DNA of 64,000 bases from Ulvibacterium sp. (GTDB lineage: Bacteria; Bacteroidota; Bacteroidia; Flavobacteriales; Flavobacteriaceae). Each line of letters opens with the position of its first letter. Position 1 is the first letter of the stretch. Shown here piece after piece: positions 54,062-62,472 of this stretch. The notes beneath the pieces are model-generated. The model saw nothing but the letters and a program-made list of their open reading frames with translations. It searched no databases and was not told the DNA's origin. The stretch lies in assembly GCF_028285715.1 (NCBI RefSeq), contig NZ_JANQOO010000005.1, forward strand, positions 1 through 64,000, written 5' to 3'. The translations under genes and the position numbers were made by a program.

Positions 54062-54205
54062 GTACTTATAGCCAAAGGTCTCAGCTGTGATTTGTAGGGG
54101 TTTTGGAAATCGTTAGATTTCCAGCAATTGCAAATCCAGCCGTTGATGGTTTCTAAGTTTCAAGTTAACGAAAAGCAGCTATAAATTATAACCCTTGTTA
54201 GGTAC
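54062..54205 (-). repeat. attC-like site
   Basis: Left arm GCCAAAGGTCTCAGCTGTGA (54071-54090, with GTAC at 54062); right arm AATTATAACCCTTGTTAGGTAC (54184-54205) with a canonical GTTAGGT box. The left outer box is worn. Confidence 0.55.
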
Positions 54206-54207
54206 AG

Positions 54208-54936
54208 TTATTTGCTGTCGGGGATTTTTCCACTTGCCCATTGTTCAATTTGCTTTTCAGCGCTCGGTATATATGAAAGCTGTTTTGTTTCTATTTCCAA
54301 TGTAGCTAACGCGAGAATTAATATTTTGTGCTCAGGTTCAGAAATGTAATCCTTGAGTTGCCTGTTAATCAAATAGCCTAAAACTCTTAATTCCGCATTA
54401 CTTTCTTCAAATCCCGAAGGTATTAATGGTGCTACATGGACTTTTTCATTTCCAATTTCCGCGGTATAATTAAGCTTGCCATCTTCATTTTTAATGGATA
54501 AGACCTTAATATTTGTCGCTATTAGTTTTTTTTGATTTTTAATTTTGTTGTTCCTTAGAATTCTTTCCAAGTCTTTTGTATCAAAATTAGTTGGAAAGGC
54601 GTTTCTCGAATCGTAGGAACTTAATATTCGTTTGTTCAGTTCGTTTTTTATTTCAGGGCATTCGTTCTTTAAAATCGCTCCTATTTTTTGATTAAATTCC
54701 GCGATATTGTCAACAAATACCAACATTTCCTCCTGATTCAGAATTTTATGAATTCCTGCCCTGACTTCGGATTCATAACATTCATTGATTCGTAGGTTCA
54801 CGTCCGTTTTAGCCGATACATCTCCAACACATTCGCACATTTTATCTGCAACTTTTTCAGTTACTGATTTGATGTCCTGTCCCTTGACAGAATAGAATGC
54901 AGCCAAAAAGATTAAAACTTTCAACATAATTTTCAT
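54208..54936 (-). CDS. Uncharacterised secreted protein (242 aa)
   Basis: Signal peptide MKIMLKVLIFLAAFYSVKGQ. The N-terminal mature region has a Cys-rich helical pattern (VADKMCECVGDV ... INECYESEV), then a charged helical segment. No family recognised. One-gene unit between the two best attC-like sites. Confidence 0.55.
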   Translation of the reverse strand: MKIMLKVLIFLAAFYSVKGQDIKSVTEKVADKMCECVGDVSAKTDVNLRINECYESEVRAGIHKILNQEEMLVFVDNIAEFNQKIGAILKNECPEIKNELNKRILSSYDSRNAFPTNFDTKDLERILRNNKIKNQKKLIATNIKVLSIKNEDGKLNYTAEIGNEKVHVAPLIPSGFEESNAELRVLGYLINRQLKDYISEPEHKILILALATLEIETKQLSYIPSAEKQIEQWASGKIPDSK

Positions 54937-54953
54937 TCGTCAGATAGAATTTT

Positions 54954-55062
54954 GCCTAACGGTCCAGCTATGACCTCGTGGCCAGCGCCAGACATTTTTT
55001 AGTTGATTGAAGTTAGGAAAAAATGACCAAGCGATAAGCATGGGCTATAGCCATTGTTAGGC
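54954..55062 (-). repeat. attC-like site, best-preserved copy
   Basis: GCCTAAC (54954-54960) and GTTAGGC (55056-55062) are perfect complements and exact RYYYAAC/GTTRRRY boxes; the complementarity extends two more bases outward. Inner boxes are GGTCCAGCTATGACC (54961-54975) and GGGCTATAGCC (55042-55052), pairing with an unpaired base. The centre folds further (CATTTTTT with AAAAAATG). It lies 6 bp after the PIN gene stop and 18 bp before the next ATG. Confidence 0.72.
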
Positions 55063-55067
55063 AACGT

Positions 55068-56141
55068 CTATTCGAGTGAAATATCTTCGGGAATTCCCTT
55101 TATGATTCCTTCCAATTCCCACTCCCAAATTGCTGGTTTTCCAGGTAAATCAACATATACATTTAATTCAATTGTCAACTCTATTACATCAGAAACTATT
55201 TGACTTGATTGTTCAACTCCATAATATCTACCATCTTCCTTATCATAAAATCCTGTACTTAAATCGTCATAACCGATTTCAACAGAATAATGACCTTTTA
55301 GATTAACTTCCACAATTGCCTTATTGTCATAAATAGACAAAATAGAATGGTCTAGGTAATCAAAATCAACATCCTCAATACTTGCTAGATAATATTCATA
55401 CCCATAACTATTATCCAGACCCTCAGTAGGAAATACGATTTCAAACTCTTCAATAACACTTTTTATAATTTCCTTTTCACATGTTGTAATTGTTTCTTCA
55501 ACTTTGGTTACTATGTTTTCTTCACTATAAGTATAGCTTATTAAGTTTAGTAGTTTATCATATTCTCTTACCGGGATTAGCCTTTTGCTTTTAAAAGAAA
55601 GAAAATCATCATCATCGCTTAAAACATAAATCCTCTCATTTTGCCTTTGACACCAACTTTCTAAAGAATTTAGAACGAAAGCATCTGGAAATTCGTGCTT
55701 TTTTCCACCTTCTCCAAAAGGTGGATCTTCTTTAAAATAATCTTTAAGAATTTTGTTGGTTTTATCAGTGTCAATTGGGATGTTAAGAAAATTTTCATCA
55801 ATTAACTCTAGAAACTCTTTTTTAAGTAAATTCAATTCATTTTCGGTATCAAAACTCTCTTCAATTTCGAAAACTTGTTTCAGTGTTTCAACGTTCTTTA
55901 AGATTTTGGCTTTGACATTTAAGTTTCTCATCGCCTTCTTAAATAGATTTTTTCCTTGTCGAAATTGTTTTTCAATATTTGATAAGCACTCTTCAACAGT
56001 TATTTTGGTTGTATACAGTTCAATTTCCTGTTCTTTAGCATGTTTTATTAGAGCATTTAGTTTGATTCCTGCAAAGAAATTTTCTTTTATAAATACGGAG
56101 GTATCAATAAAAATCTTTTTGGTTACTACTTCTTTGCTCAT
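55068..56141 (-). CDS. PIN-domain protein (DUF4935-like)
   Basis: 357 residues from the ATG at 56141 (MSKEVVTKKIFIDTSVFIKENFF). The longer frame to 56330 crosses a GCCTAAC box and a palindrome and is rejected. PIN signature: first Asp in FIDTSVF, Glu in TTKITVEECLSN, and DAFVLNSLESW ... YVLSDDDDF with the remaining acidic residues, so a metal-dependent RNase site looks intact. A beta-rich C-terminal domain follows. It could be a toxin or defence nuclease; no separate antitoxin gene is seen. First gene of the array. Confidence 0.75.
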   Translation of the reverse strand: MSKEVVTKKIFIDTSVFIKENFFAGIKLNALIKHAKEQEIELYTTKITVEECLSNIEKQFRQGKNLFKKAMRNLNVKAKILKNVETLKQVFEIEESFDTENELNLLKKEFLELIDENFLNIPIDTDKTNKILKDYFKEDPPFGEGGKKHEFPDAFVLNSLESWCQRQNERIYVLSDDDDFLSFKSKRLIPVREYDKLLNLISYTYSEENIVTKVEETITTCEKEIIKSVIEEFEIVFPTEGLDNSYGYEYYLASIEDVDFDYLDHSILSIYDNKAIVEVNLKGHYSVEIGYDDLSTGFYDKEDGRYYGVEQSSQIVSDVIELTIELNVYVDLPGKPAIWEWELEGIIKGIPEDISLE

Positions 56142-56155
56142 GTTTTTTGAATGTT

Positions 56156-56191
56156 GCCTAACGTAGAAATATAGATCATGATCTATATTTC
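56156..56191. repeat. Half attC box fused to a perfect 26-bp palindrome (array end)
   Basis: GCCTAAC at 56156-56162 is the outer box expected before the PIN gene, but the rest of a site is missing. Instead a 26-bp perfect palindrome (56166-56191, centre ATCATGAT) starts 3 bp later. No attC-like sequence is seen beyond it. The stretch 56192-56485 carries no supported gene. Confidence 0.6.
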
Positions 56192-56485
56192 TTTTATATG
56201 CGGAACTAAGATAAGAGATCTTCGCCCCCTTTGAACGAAGTTTCCATGGCATATATATTCCAATTCTTTGGACGGCATTCCATTCGATTTTATATGTGGT
56301 AGATGTCAATACTGCCTCGGCCGGGTCCATTCTTTCCTCTCATAAAAGATCTTCTGTTCCCTTTACCCATGCTGGGGTTGTCCGGATTTATCAAGGATGC
56401 CGGATTTCGGACATCCCATTTGTTTTTTTAGGATAGGTTTGGTTCAACAATAATTAAGCGAGGTTCCCCGCTAAAGTTTGGATCT

Positions 56486-57328
56486 ATGAAAAAAATAAAT
56501 TTTAAGGACAAGGTAATATGGGTAACGGGAGCTTCCTCTGGAATCGGGGCATCCCTGGCCCTGCAATTGAACAAATTGGGGGCAACGGTAATTGCCTCTG
56601 CGCGTAGGAGGGATAAATTGACTATGTTAAGGAAGCATAGTACGGATTTTCAAAATTTCATTACCCTGCCACTGGATATCACCGATGCGCGCTCAATCCA
56701 GAATGCTGTGGCCCAAGTTCAGCAATTGGGTCGTTTGGATTGGGTCATCCATAACGCAGGCATTGCACAAAAAGGGTTGGTCATTGAAACCGGACTGGAT
56801 GTGGATCGTCAGATTATGGAAACCAATTTTTTTGGTACAATAGCCTTGACCAAGGCGATCATGCCCCTATACCTAAAACAAGGATATGGCAAGTTTGGAA
56901 TCGTGTCAAGTTTTGCCGGGGTTATGGGTATCCCTGGAAGATCGGCCTACGCGGCCTCAAAACACGCGCTTCATGGCTTCTTTGAATCCCTCAAGGCAGA
57001 ACATATGGGTTGTTGTAGGCTCAACATTAGTTTTATACTTCCAGGTTTTATTAATACGGCCATAACAGCCAAAGGGCTTTGTGGCGATGGAACGCCCTAT
57101 GGAAAGGTAGAGACCTCCCATCAATTGGGCATTACGGCCAACCAATGTGCTTACGCTATAATCAAGGGATTACAAAGAAAAAAAAGGCGAATTGTTGTTG
57201 GGAAGTTTGAAGTGTATTTGCTGTCCATCAACAGGATTGCCCCAAGATTGGGAAGCTACATCATCAAAAATCATCCCATGCGGAAAATACGTACGCTTAA
57301 ATCCCGGTTAAATTGGTCCGCCGGATAA
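56486..57328 (+). CDS. Short-chain dehydrogenase/reductase (classical)
   Basis: 280 residues. Cofactor loop TGASSGIGASLALQL at about 15-29, NNAG equivalent HNAGIAQKG, catalytic Ser in VSSFAG and YAASK. A long basic C-terminal extension (GLQRKKRRIVVGKFEVYLLS, RKIRTLKSRLNW) recalls DHRS7-like members with membrane contact. Substrate unknown. First gene right of the array, opposite strand. Confidence 0.92.
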   Translation: MKKINFKDKVIWVTGASSGIGASLALQLNKLGATVIASARRRDKLTMLRKHSTDFQNFITLPLDITDARSIQNAVAQVQQLGRLDWVIHNAGIAQKGLVIETGLDVDRQIMETNFFGTIALTKAIMPLYLKQGYGKFGIVSSFAGVMGIPGRSAYAASKHALHGFFESLKAEHMGCCRLNISFILPGFINTAITAKGLCGDGTPYGKVETSHQLGITANQCAYAIIKGLQRKKRRIVVGKFEVYLLSINRIAPRLGSYIIKNHPMRKIRTLKSRLNWSAG

Positions 57329-57394
57329 TAGAACAGATGCTTTCTAAAGCTGCATACTATAAAGTTTTGGAAACCTTAATTTGGTTTGCTCCTA

Positions 57395-58936
57395 TTATTT
57401 CGTGTATTCTGCAATATCGACCGTCCGGCTTGCTTCGTTGCTGTTTTTAACGGCATTGAGCATATCGTTGAGCACCGATTTTTCATAAAACCGCCCATTG
57501 ACCATAACCGAGTTTATGCTCCGGGTGTTGGCAATGTCCTTTAGGGGATTTTTTTCCAGTAGTACCAGGTTGGCCTTGGCCCCTTTCTTAAGAATGCCAG
57601 TATTCTTGCCCAACCATTCCCCGGGCACCTTTGTAACGGACAGCAATACCTCCGTCGGGGACATGCCTGCCTTATTTAAACTGAGTAATTCGTCGTGCAA
57701 CGAAAAACCGGGTACTGCACAAGGTACATTGGCGTCGGTTCCCGCCAGTATTTTTACACCCTTGTCGTTTAGGTTTCGCAGTGTAATCCTACATGCCTCG
57801 GCATAAGCGGCCCAAAATATTTTTATTCGTTCTAACTCCGAGGGCGTAAAGGTTTCCACATCCAAAATTCGATATCGATTCACGGCCGGTAACCATCCCA
57901 GGCCGGGAATATTTTTGTCCCACTCACTTAAACCGGGGTTTACATAGGCCAGCTCCACTTCGCTTAATATCTGGTCTATATTGAATTTTTGTTGTACAAA
58001 GCTCTCCATGAGCCAGAGGGTGGTGGTTACGACGACATCCTTTTCGGCCAACCTTGGTGCTAATTCCTTGGTTTTTTTGTCCACTTTGCTCAGAAAACTA
58101 TCGGCATCCGCTTGGTTCTTTATGGCATCAAATCCCCCGTTGTCCCACAGTATCGGCTTCATGAGTTCCTCCAAGTGGGCTACCTCTTCCTGGTTGGACC
58201 TTAAAAAGCCCTCATAATCCACATCATAGGGAATATGGCCTATAACATCCAAGTCGCTTTTTGGAGCGAGCTCATTTAAGGAGGTATAACCGTCCGTATT
58301 TAATTGAGTATAAATCTTGATGCCATCATAGCCCTTGTCTACCGTTTTTTCGATAAGCCGTTTCGCCTCTTCTTCATTACTGACGGATTCAAATCCTTGG
58401 GTCCAATTCATAAACCAGCCCTCAACCCTTCCAAAGCTGGCTATTCTTGGGGAGGCAATGTACATGTCCGGCCCGATCCGTTTCCCTTGCCCAATTTCCT
58501 GTCGCCATTGCAAATGAACTTCATCGCCCATCATTTCCCGAATTTCCGTAACCCCATTGGCGATATACAGCAGTAGATCGTTGGGGCTCTTCAACAAGTG
58601 CACGTGGGAGTCTATAAGCCCGGGAATCAAGAATTTATGGGTCCCGTCAATGATTTTTGCGTCCGGGGAAGCGTCTATAATCGAGTCAATGGATGCAATG
58701 ATGCCTTCTTTTATCAATACCGATTGATGGGGTATAAAGCGTTTCCCATCTTCGGATAGGACGCTAATATTTTGAATCAGGACAGGATGTGCATCAAGAA
58801 GGAATTTATCGGGGGCCACTTTCTCGGTAAGATCGCCATATATCATCTGTATTTTGCGTTCCGAGAAATACCAAAGTAATACGAAGCTCAGGGTAAGCAA
58901 CATAAGAATGTATTTCCATATTTTTTTCCTTTTCAT
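57395..58936 (-). CDS. Membrane-anchored amidohydrolase-family protein
   Basis: 513 residues from the ATG at 58936 (MKRKKIWKYILMLLTLSFVLLWYF), which has a clear N-terminal anchor; a longer frame adds a hydrophilic lead and is unlikely. Metal-site motif GLIDSHVHL (His-x-His), later GHIPYD and the Asp of ILAGTDANVP fit the imidazolonepropionase/prolidase-like group of amidohydrolases. It probably acts in the periplasm on a cyclic amide or dipeptide-like substrate. Confidence 0.85.
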   Translation of the reverse strand: MKRKKIWKYILMLLTLSFVLLWYFSERKIQMIYGDLTEKVAPDKFLLDAHPVLIQNISVLSEDGKRFIPHQSVLIKEGIIASIDSIIDASPDAKIIDGTHKFLIPGLIDSHVHLLKSPNDLLLYIANGVTEIREMMGDEVHLQWRQEIGQGKRIGPDMYIASPRIASFGRVEGWFMNWTQGFESVSNEEEAKRLIEKTVDKGYDGIKIYTQLNTDGYTSLNELAPKSDLDVIGHIPYDVDYEGFLRSNQEEVAHLEELMKPILWDNGGFDAIKNQADADSFLSKVDKKTKELAPRLAEKDVVVTTTLWLMESFVQQKFNIDQILSEVELAYVNPGLSEWDKNIPGLGWLPAVNRYRILDVETFTPSELERIKIFWAAYAEACRITLRNLNDKGVKILAGTDANVPCAVPGFSLHDELLSLNKAGMSPTEVLLSVTKVPGEWLGKNTGILKKGAKANLVLLEKNPLKDIANTRSINSVMVNGRFYEKSVLNDMLNAVKNSNEASRTVDIAEYTK

Positions 58937-59018
58937 AGGGTGCATTTTTAAGTACGTAAGACGATAATGCGAAGATGATTTTTTAAGCTGACCAAAACCT
59001 GACACCTTTGTGACAAAA

Positions 59019-59609
59019 TCATTTTTTGGCGATTCTTTTTCGAATCCTACTCAAGGACTGTCTTTCAATTCCCAGAAAGGAAGACAAATGGGTTAAGCTT
59101 ACGCGATTCATCAATTCCGGATGTTCCCTAATAAATTTCAAATACCTTTCTTCCGCGGTATAAAATAAAAAGCCTTCAATGCGATCGTTTAGGATCGTTA
59201 GGGTCTGTTCGGCCATCAATCGACCGTATAACTGCCCGTTCGTGAATTCCTCGTAACTTAATTGAATAATGGTATAGGGTATGCCAATAATTACGGAAGG
59301 TTCTATGCACTGTAGAAAATATTTGGTCGGCCGCTGTTGTATAAAGGCCGGATAGTCTGTAAGATATTCGTTTTCCTTGGCAAAGCCTGTTGTGATTTGA
59401 TTGCCTTTTTCATTGATGTAGTATCGGCGTACAAGACCTTCGGAAATGAATCCCATGTCCTTTTGCACCTCTCCCCGTTTTAGGAAAAAGTCCCCTTTGC
59501 CATACGCCGTGATTTTAAGGTCAGGTTTAATGGAATCGATTTCCTGGGGGGTGGAATGGCTCAAATTTTTTAGATAGGAAGTAAGATAGTTTTCATATTT
59601 CGTATTCAT
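59019..59609 (-). CDS. Crp/Fnr-family transcriptional regulator
   Basis: 197 residues from the ATG at 59609 (MNTKYENYL); an ATG at 59657 is possible. Cyclic-nucleotide-binding-like barrel (KRGEVQKDMGFISEGLVRRYYINEKG), dimer helix, and C-terminal HTH (LTHLSSFLGIERQSLSRIRKR). No Fe-S cysteines. Located 82 bp upstream of the amidohydrolase on the same strand, possibly controlling it. Confidence 0.9.
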   Translation of the reverse strand: MNTKYENYLTSYLKNLSHSTPQEIDSIKPDLKITAYGKGDFFLKRGEVQKDMGFISEGLVRRYYINEKGNQITTGFAKENEYLTDYPAFIQQRPTKYFLQCIEPSVIIGIPYTIIQLSYEEFTNGQLYGRLMAEQTLTILNDRIEGFLFYTAEERYLKFIREHPELMNRVSLTHLSSFLGIERQSLSRIRKRIAKK

Positions 59610-59700
59610 CATGTGTGTATTGTACGTGTGATAAACTAGATTACTGTTTCTAGGCAATCATGCAAATTATAGGCGAAAGTTAGATTGGGCCTAGAGAATA

Positions 59701-61083
59701 TTACCGCAAATTTTGCTTGATTTCATGTATTACTTTGGTGCTCACCCAATAAATATCCTGATTACTGGTATAAAATAGATATTTTCCATCCTTGGTCACA
59801 AAGGGGCAATATTCATAATTTTTGGTGTTTATTTCTTTACCCATATTTAAGGCCTTTGTCCAAATGCCATCTTCGTTCTTAAAACTTATATACAGATCGC
59901 CACGGCCAAATCCATTATCCCGTGTTGAACAGAAAATGATGTAAGACTCGTCCGATGAAACAAACACATCCGCTTCATAATCGGCCGTATTGATCTTATC
60001 GTTTAATACCACCGGTTTTTGATAGGTGCCGTTTACATTCCTGGAATAATAGATGTCGTAGTCCATTTTGGTCGGATTGTGGCCGTTCGATGAAAAATAT
60101 AGAGAACCGTCCTTGGTAAAGGAAATATAGTATTCGTTTCCTTTTGTGTTGATATTAGTGCCGGCATTAATGGGTTCCGACCATCCTTGCTTTTCTTTTT
60201 CGGCATACCAAATGTCGACGTCCTTTGGTTCTCCCATGCCGTCCAAGGCCCTTTTGGAAATAAAGTACAATCTGTTTTCATCATTGGAAAGAAAAGGGTC
60301 ATTGTAACCATATTGGGCATGCGAGAAAATGATTTCGGGTTTGCTCCATTGATTGTTTGTCATTTTGGAATACCGAATTTCACTTTTCCCGTTTACATCT
60401 ACCCCGAAATAAAACTCGGTGCCCTGGGCATTAAAAACAGAACCAAATTCGGATTCTTCGGTCGAAATAAAATTTGGGGCAAATAATTTCGGGATATGCC
60501 CCGGAGGTTTTTCTCCCATATATTCACCCTTCATAGTGAAATTACGAATTTGGCTTTCATCGCCACCCAGGGACAGCAACAATTCATAGATTTCCTGGGC
60601 ATCGACTCGTTTTGCTATTTCCAGTGGGGTACTTCCCCGTTCGTTCTTGGTATTGCTATCGACCCCTAATCTCACTAACTTTTCAACAAACCGTGTGCTC
60701 TTGTTTAACAAGGCACGTTCCAAGAGTGCAGTTCCATAATTTTCAACCCAAGAATCGTTTGCCTGTAATTTTTGAAGCCGATCAAAGGAGTATTCATCAT
60801 TAAAGTTAACGGCTACGATCATAGGTGTCCGTCTTTCATTGTCCTCTAGGTTAATCTCGATTCCCCTGTCGATTAAAAAGTCAAAAACTTCTTTTTTTTG
60901 GCAACCTATGGCCCAATGTAGTAGCGACCTGCCCCTGTCATCTTTTTGGTCAATATCTTGATGGACAAGTAGTGAATCCAACTGGTCTAAGTCTCCTCGG
61001 CACGCTGTTCTGAATACGTTTTGGGACATAGCGGTAAAACTGGTTAGAAGGAGCGTTAGGAGTATTACCTTTTTAGAGTTCAT
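59701..61083 (-). CDS. Secreted ankyrin-repeat and PD40 beta-propeller protein
   Basis: 460 residues from the ATG at 61083 (MNSKKVILLTLLLTSFTAMSQ signal). Residues about 25-170 are ankyrin repeats (DDRGRSLLHWAIGCQKKEVFDFLID; NERGSTPLEIAKRVDAQEIYELLL). About 200-450 are PD40/WD40-like blades (GYNDPFLSNDENRLYFISKR; SFTKDGSLYFSSNGHNPT; ADVFVSSDESYIIFCSTRDNGFG). The pairing is unusual; an envelope protein that binds other proteins or glycans is inferred. Confidence 0.8.
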   Translation of the reverse strand: MNSKKVILLTLLLTSFTAMSQNVFRTACRGDLDQLDSLLVHQDIDQKDDRGRSLLHWAIGCQKKEVFDFLIDRGIEINLEDNERRTPMIVAVNFNDEYSFDRLQKLQANDSWVENYGTALLERALLNKSTRFVEKLVRLGVDSNTKNERGSTPLEIAKRVDAQEIYELLLSLGGDESQIRNFTMKGEYMGEKPPGHIPKLFAPNFISTEESEFGSVFNAQGTEFYFGVDVNGKSEIRYSKMTNNQWSKPEIIFSHAQYGYNDPFLSNDENRLYFISKRALDGMGEPKDVDIWYAEKEKQGWSEPINAGTNINTKGNEYYISFTKDGSLYFSSNGHNPTKMDYDIYYSRNVNGTYQKPVVLNDKINTADYEADVFVSSDESYIIFCSTRDNGFGRGDLYISFKNEDGIWTKALNMGKEINTKNYEYCPFVTKDGKYLFYTSNQDIYWVSTKVIHEIKQNLR

Positions 61084-61359
61084 TTTTCGGATAGCTGTAA
61101 TGATTTTCATTGAAATCCCAATATAATACCAGGCCAACGAACCATTCTCACGGATAGTATTCCCTTGGAAAAGCCAGTCATCAGTAGGATCTTTCCCAAG
61201 AGAAATCAGTCGGCCGCCGCTTGATTTTAAGGTTGGTGTTAAACATGCCATACCCACCCCAATTTACACTTTTATCCTGTGTCATGGGTTGTTGTTGGGA
61301 AGTTTGGGAGGTTAAGGTCATTTTCAACCTTTTAAGAACCCCTTTAGTAGGAGCCAAAA

Positions 61360-61388
61360 AAATAGGACTGTTCTGAACAATCCTATTT
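61360..61388 (-). terminator. Terminator after the aldo/keto reductase gene
   Basis: AAATAGGACTGTT (61360-61372) pairs with AACAATCCTATTT (61376-61388) with one mismatch; a T run follows on the - strand. Confidence 0.8.
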
Positions 61389-61410
61389 TGTCGAAAAAAG
61401 CATTCAAAGT

Positions 61411-62445
61411 TTAATAGACATTCGGCCGCGTATGGATTATGTTTTCCAATTGGCCTCCATAGGTTACGGCCTGTGTGGCCTTTAGAAAATCATGTGGAAA
61501 TCCCATTTCAATGGCGCTTTCCTTCTCAAGTAGGGCCATGTCCCCGGAATTCAGTTCAAAATCGATGCTCTCCAAGTTAGATTCGATATGACGCAGTTTG
61601 GTGCCACCGAGTATGGGAATCAACCCTTGTTGTTTTACAAAACTGATAGCTACGGTAGCCGGGCTTACGTCATTCTTTTTGGCAATCGCTATGACCTTGG
61701 CGGCTATACCCAAGTTTCGCTCCGAAAGCGCGGCAAATTCCGATACATCCAACCTCCGGTTTCCTTTATCATCATCCGTATTGTACTTTCCGGTCAAGAT
61801 TCCGGAGGATAGGGGAGACCAGGCCAGGGTGGTCATCCCTTCATCCTTTGCCATGGGCAACAATTCGCGTTCCCCGGTACGTTGTATCAAACTGTATTCG
61901 ATCTGGGAAGCCTCGAATGGGGTCAATCCGTTTTGTCGGGCATACATATTGGCCTTGCTGATAACCCAGGCGGGGGCGTCCGAAACTCCTAGGTACAACA
62001 CCTTACCCTGCCGTATCATATCGTCCATGGATCGCATAACTTCTTCCACCGGGGACATAAAGTCCCAAGAGTGAAGCCAAAAGATATCGATATATTCCGT
62101 ATCCAAGCGTTTGAGGCTTCTATGTAAGGATTGCATCATACTTTTTCTACTGTTGCCGGCCCTATTGGGGTCGGTTCCGGGCATGGCATCCGTATACTTG
62201 GTGCCTAATACAATGGAATCCCTTTCACTTTTAATAAACTCGCCTACAAATTTTTCGCTGGTTCCTCCGGTGTATATCTCGTTGGCGGTATCGATAAAGT
62301 TTCCCCCCGCCTTTATAAAGGCATCGTACATCTGTCGACTTGTTGCCTTGTCCGCACCCCAGCCGGCCTCAGTACCAAAGGTCATGGTTCCCAAGGCGAT
62401 TTCCGATACGCGCAATCCTGTATTTCCCAATAATCTATAGTTCAT
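61411..62445 (-). CDS. Aldo/keto reductase
   Basis: 344 residues from the ATG at 62445 (MNYRLLGNTGLRVSEIALGTMTFG). NFIDTANEIYTGGTSE holds Asp and Tyr of the tetrad, IDIFWLHSWD the His, and the NADPH tail is GLIPILGGTKLRHIESNL. Similar to the Tas/YajO group. It lies 27 bp after the hydrolase gene, forming one unit. Confidence 0.93.
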   Translation of the reverse strand: MNYRLLGNTGLRVSEIALGTMTFGTEAGWGADKATSRQMYDAFIKAGGNFIDTANEIYTGGTSEKFVGEFIKSERDSIVLGTKYTDAMPGTDPNRAGNSRKSMMQSLHRSLKRLDTEYIDIFWLHSWDFMSPVEEVMRSMDDMIRQGKVLYLGVSDAPAWVISKANMYARQNGLTPFEASQIEYSLIQRTGERELLPMAKDEGMTTLAWSPLSSGILTGKYNTDDDKGNRRLDVSEFAALSERNLGIAAKVIAIAKKNDVSPATVAISFVKQQGLIPILGGTKLRHIESNLESIDFELNSGDMALLEKESAIEMGFPHDFLKATQAVTYGGQLENIIHTRPNVY

Positions 62446-62472
62446 TTTTTTCGTTTTTAAGGTTACCAATTT

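Larger units (their letters stand above)
37892..56162 (-). mobile_element. Integron-like gene cassette array (no integrase in window)
   Basis: Same-strand, functionally unrelated genes separated by imperfect inverted repeats with the integron attC layout: outer RYYYAAC/GTTRRRY boxes and inner GGCTAT/ATAGCC boxes around a variable centre. Recognisable sites are at 37892, 44520, 46009, 48903, 50988, 52833, 53503, 54062 and 54954, with a weak one at 33234. They lie tight between a stop codon and the next start, sometimes over the stop. Several intergenic gaps lack a clear site, so the left part is probably old and fused. An IntI-type recombinase gene is not in the window. Confidence 0.62.

Noticed and set aside
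53617-54090. 157-codon + strand frame opposite the SecD-head-like gene
   Set aside because: Serine-rich antisense shadow that runs into an attC-like site; the - strand product has a proper signal peptide.
54954-55062. Reading the attC-like repeats as ordinary terminators
   Set aside because: They lack T tracts, the conserved part is at the outer ends rather than the stem top, and the same boxes recur with differing centres. This fits recombination sites better.
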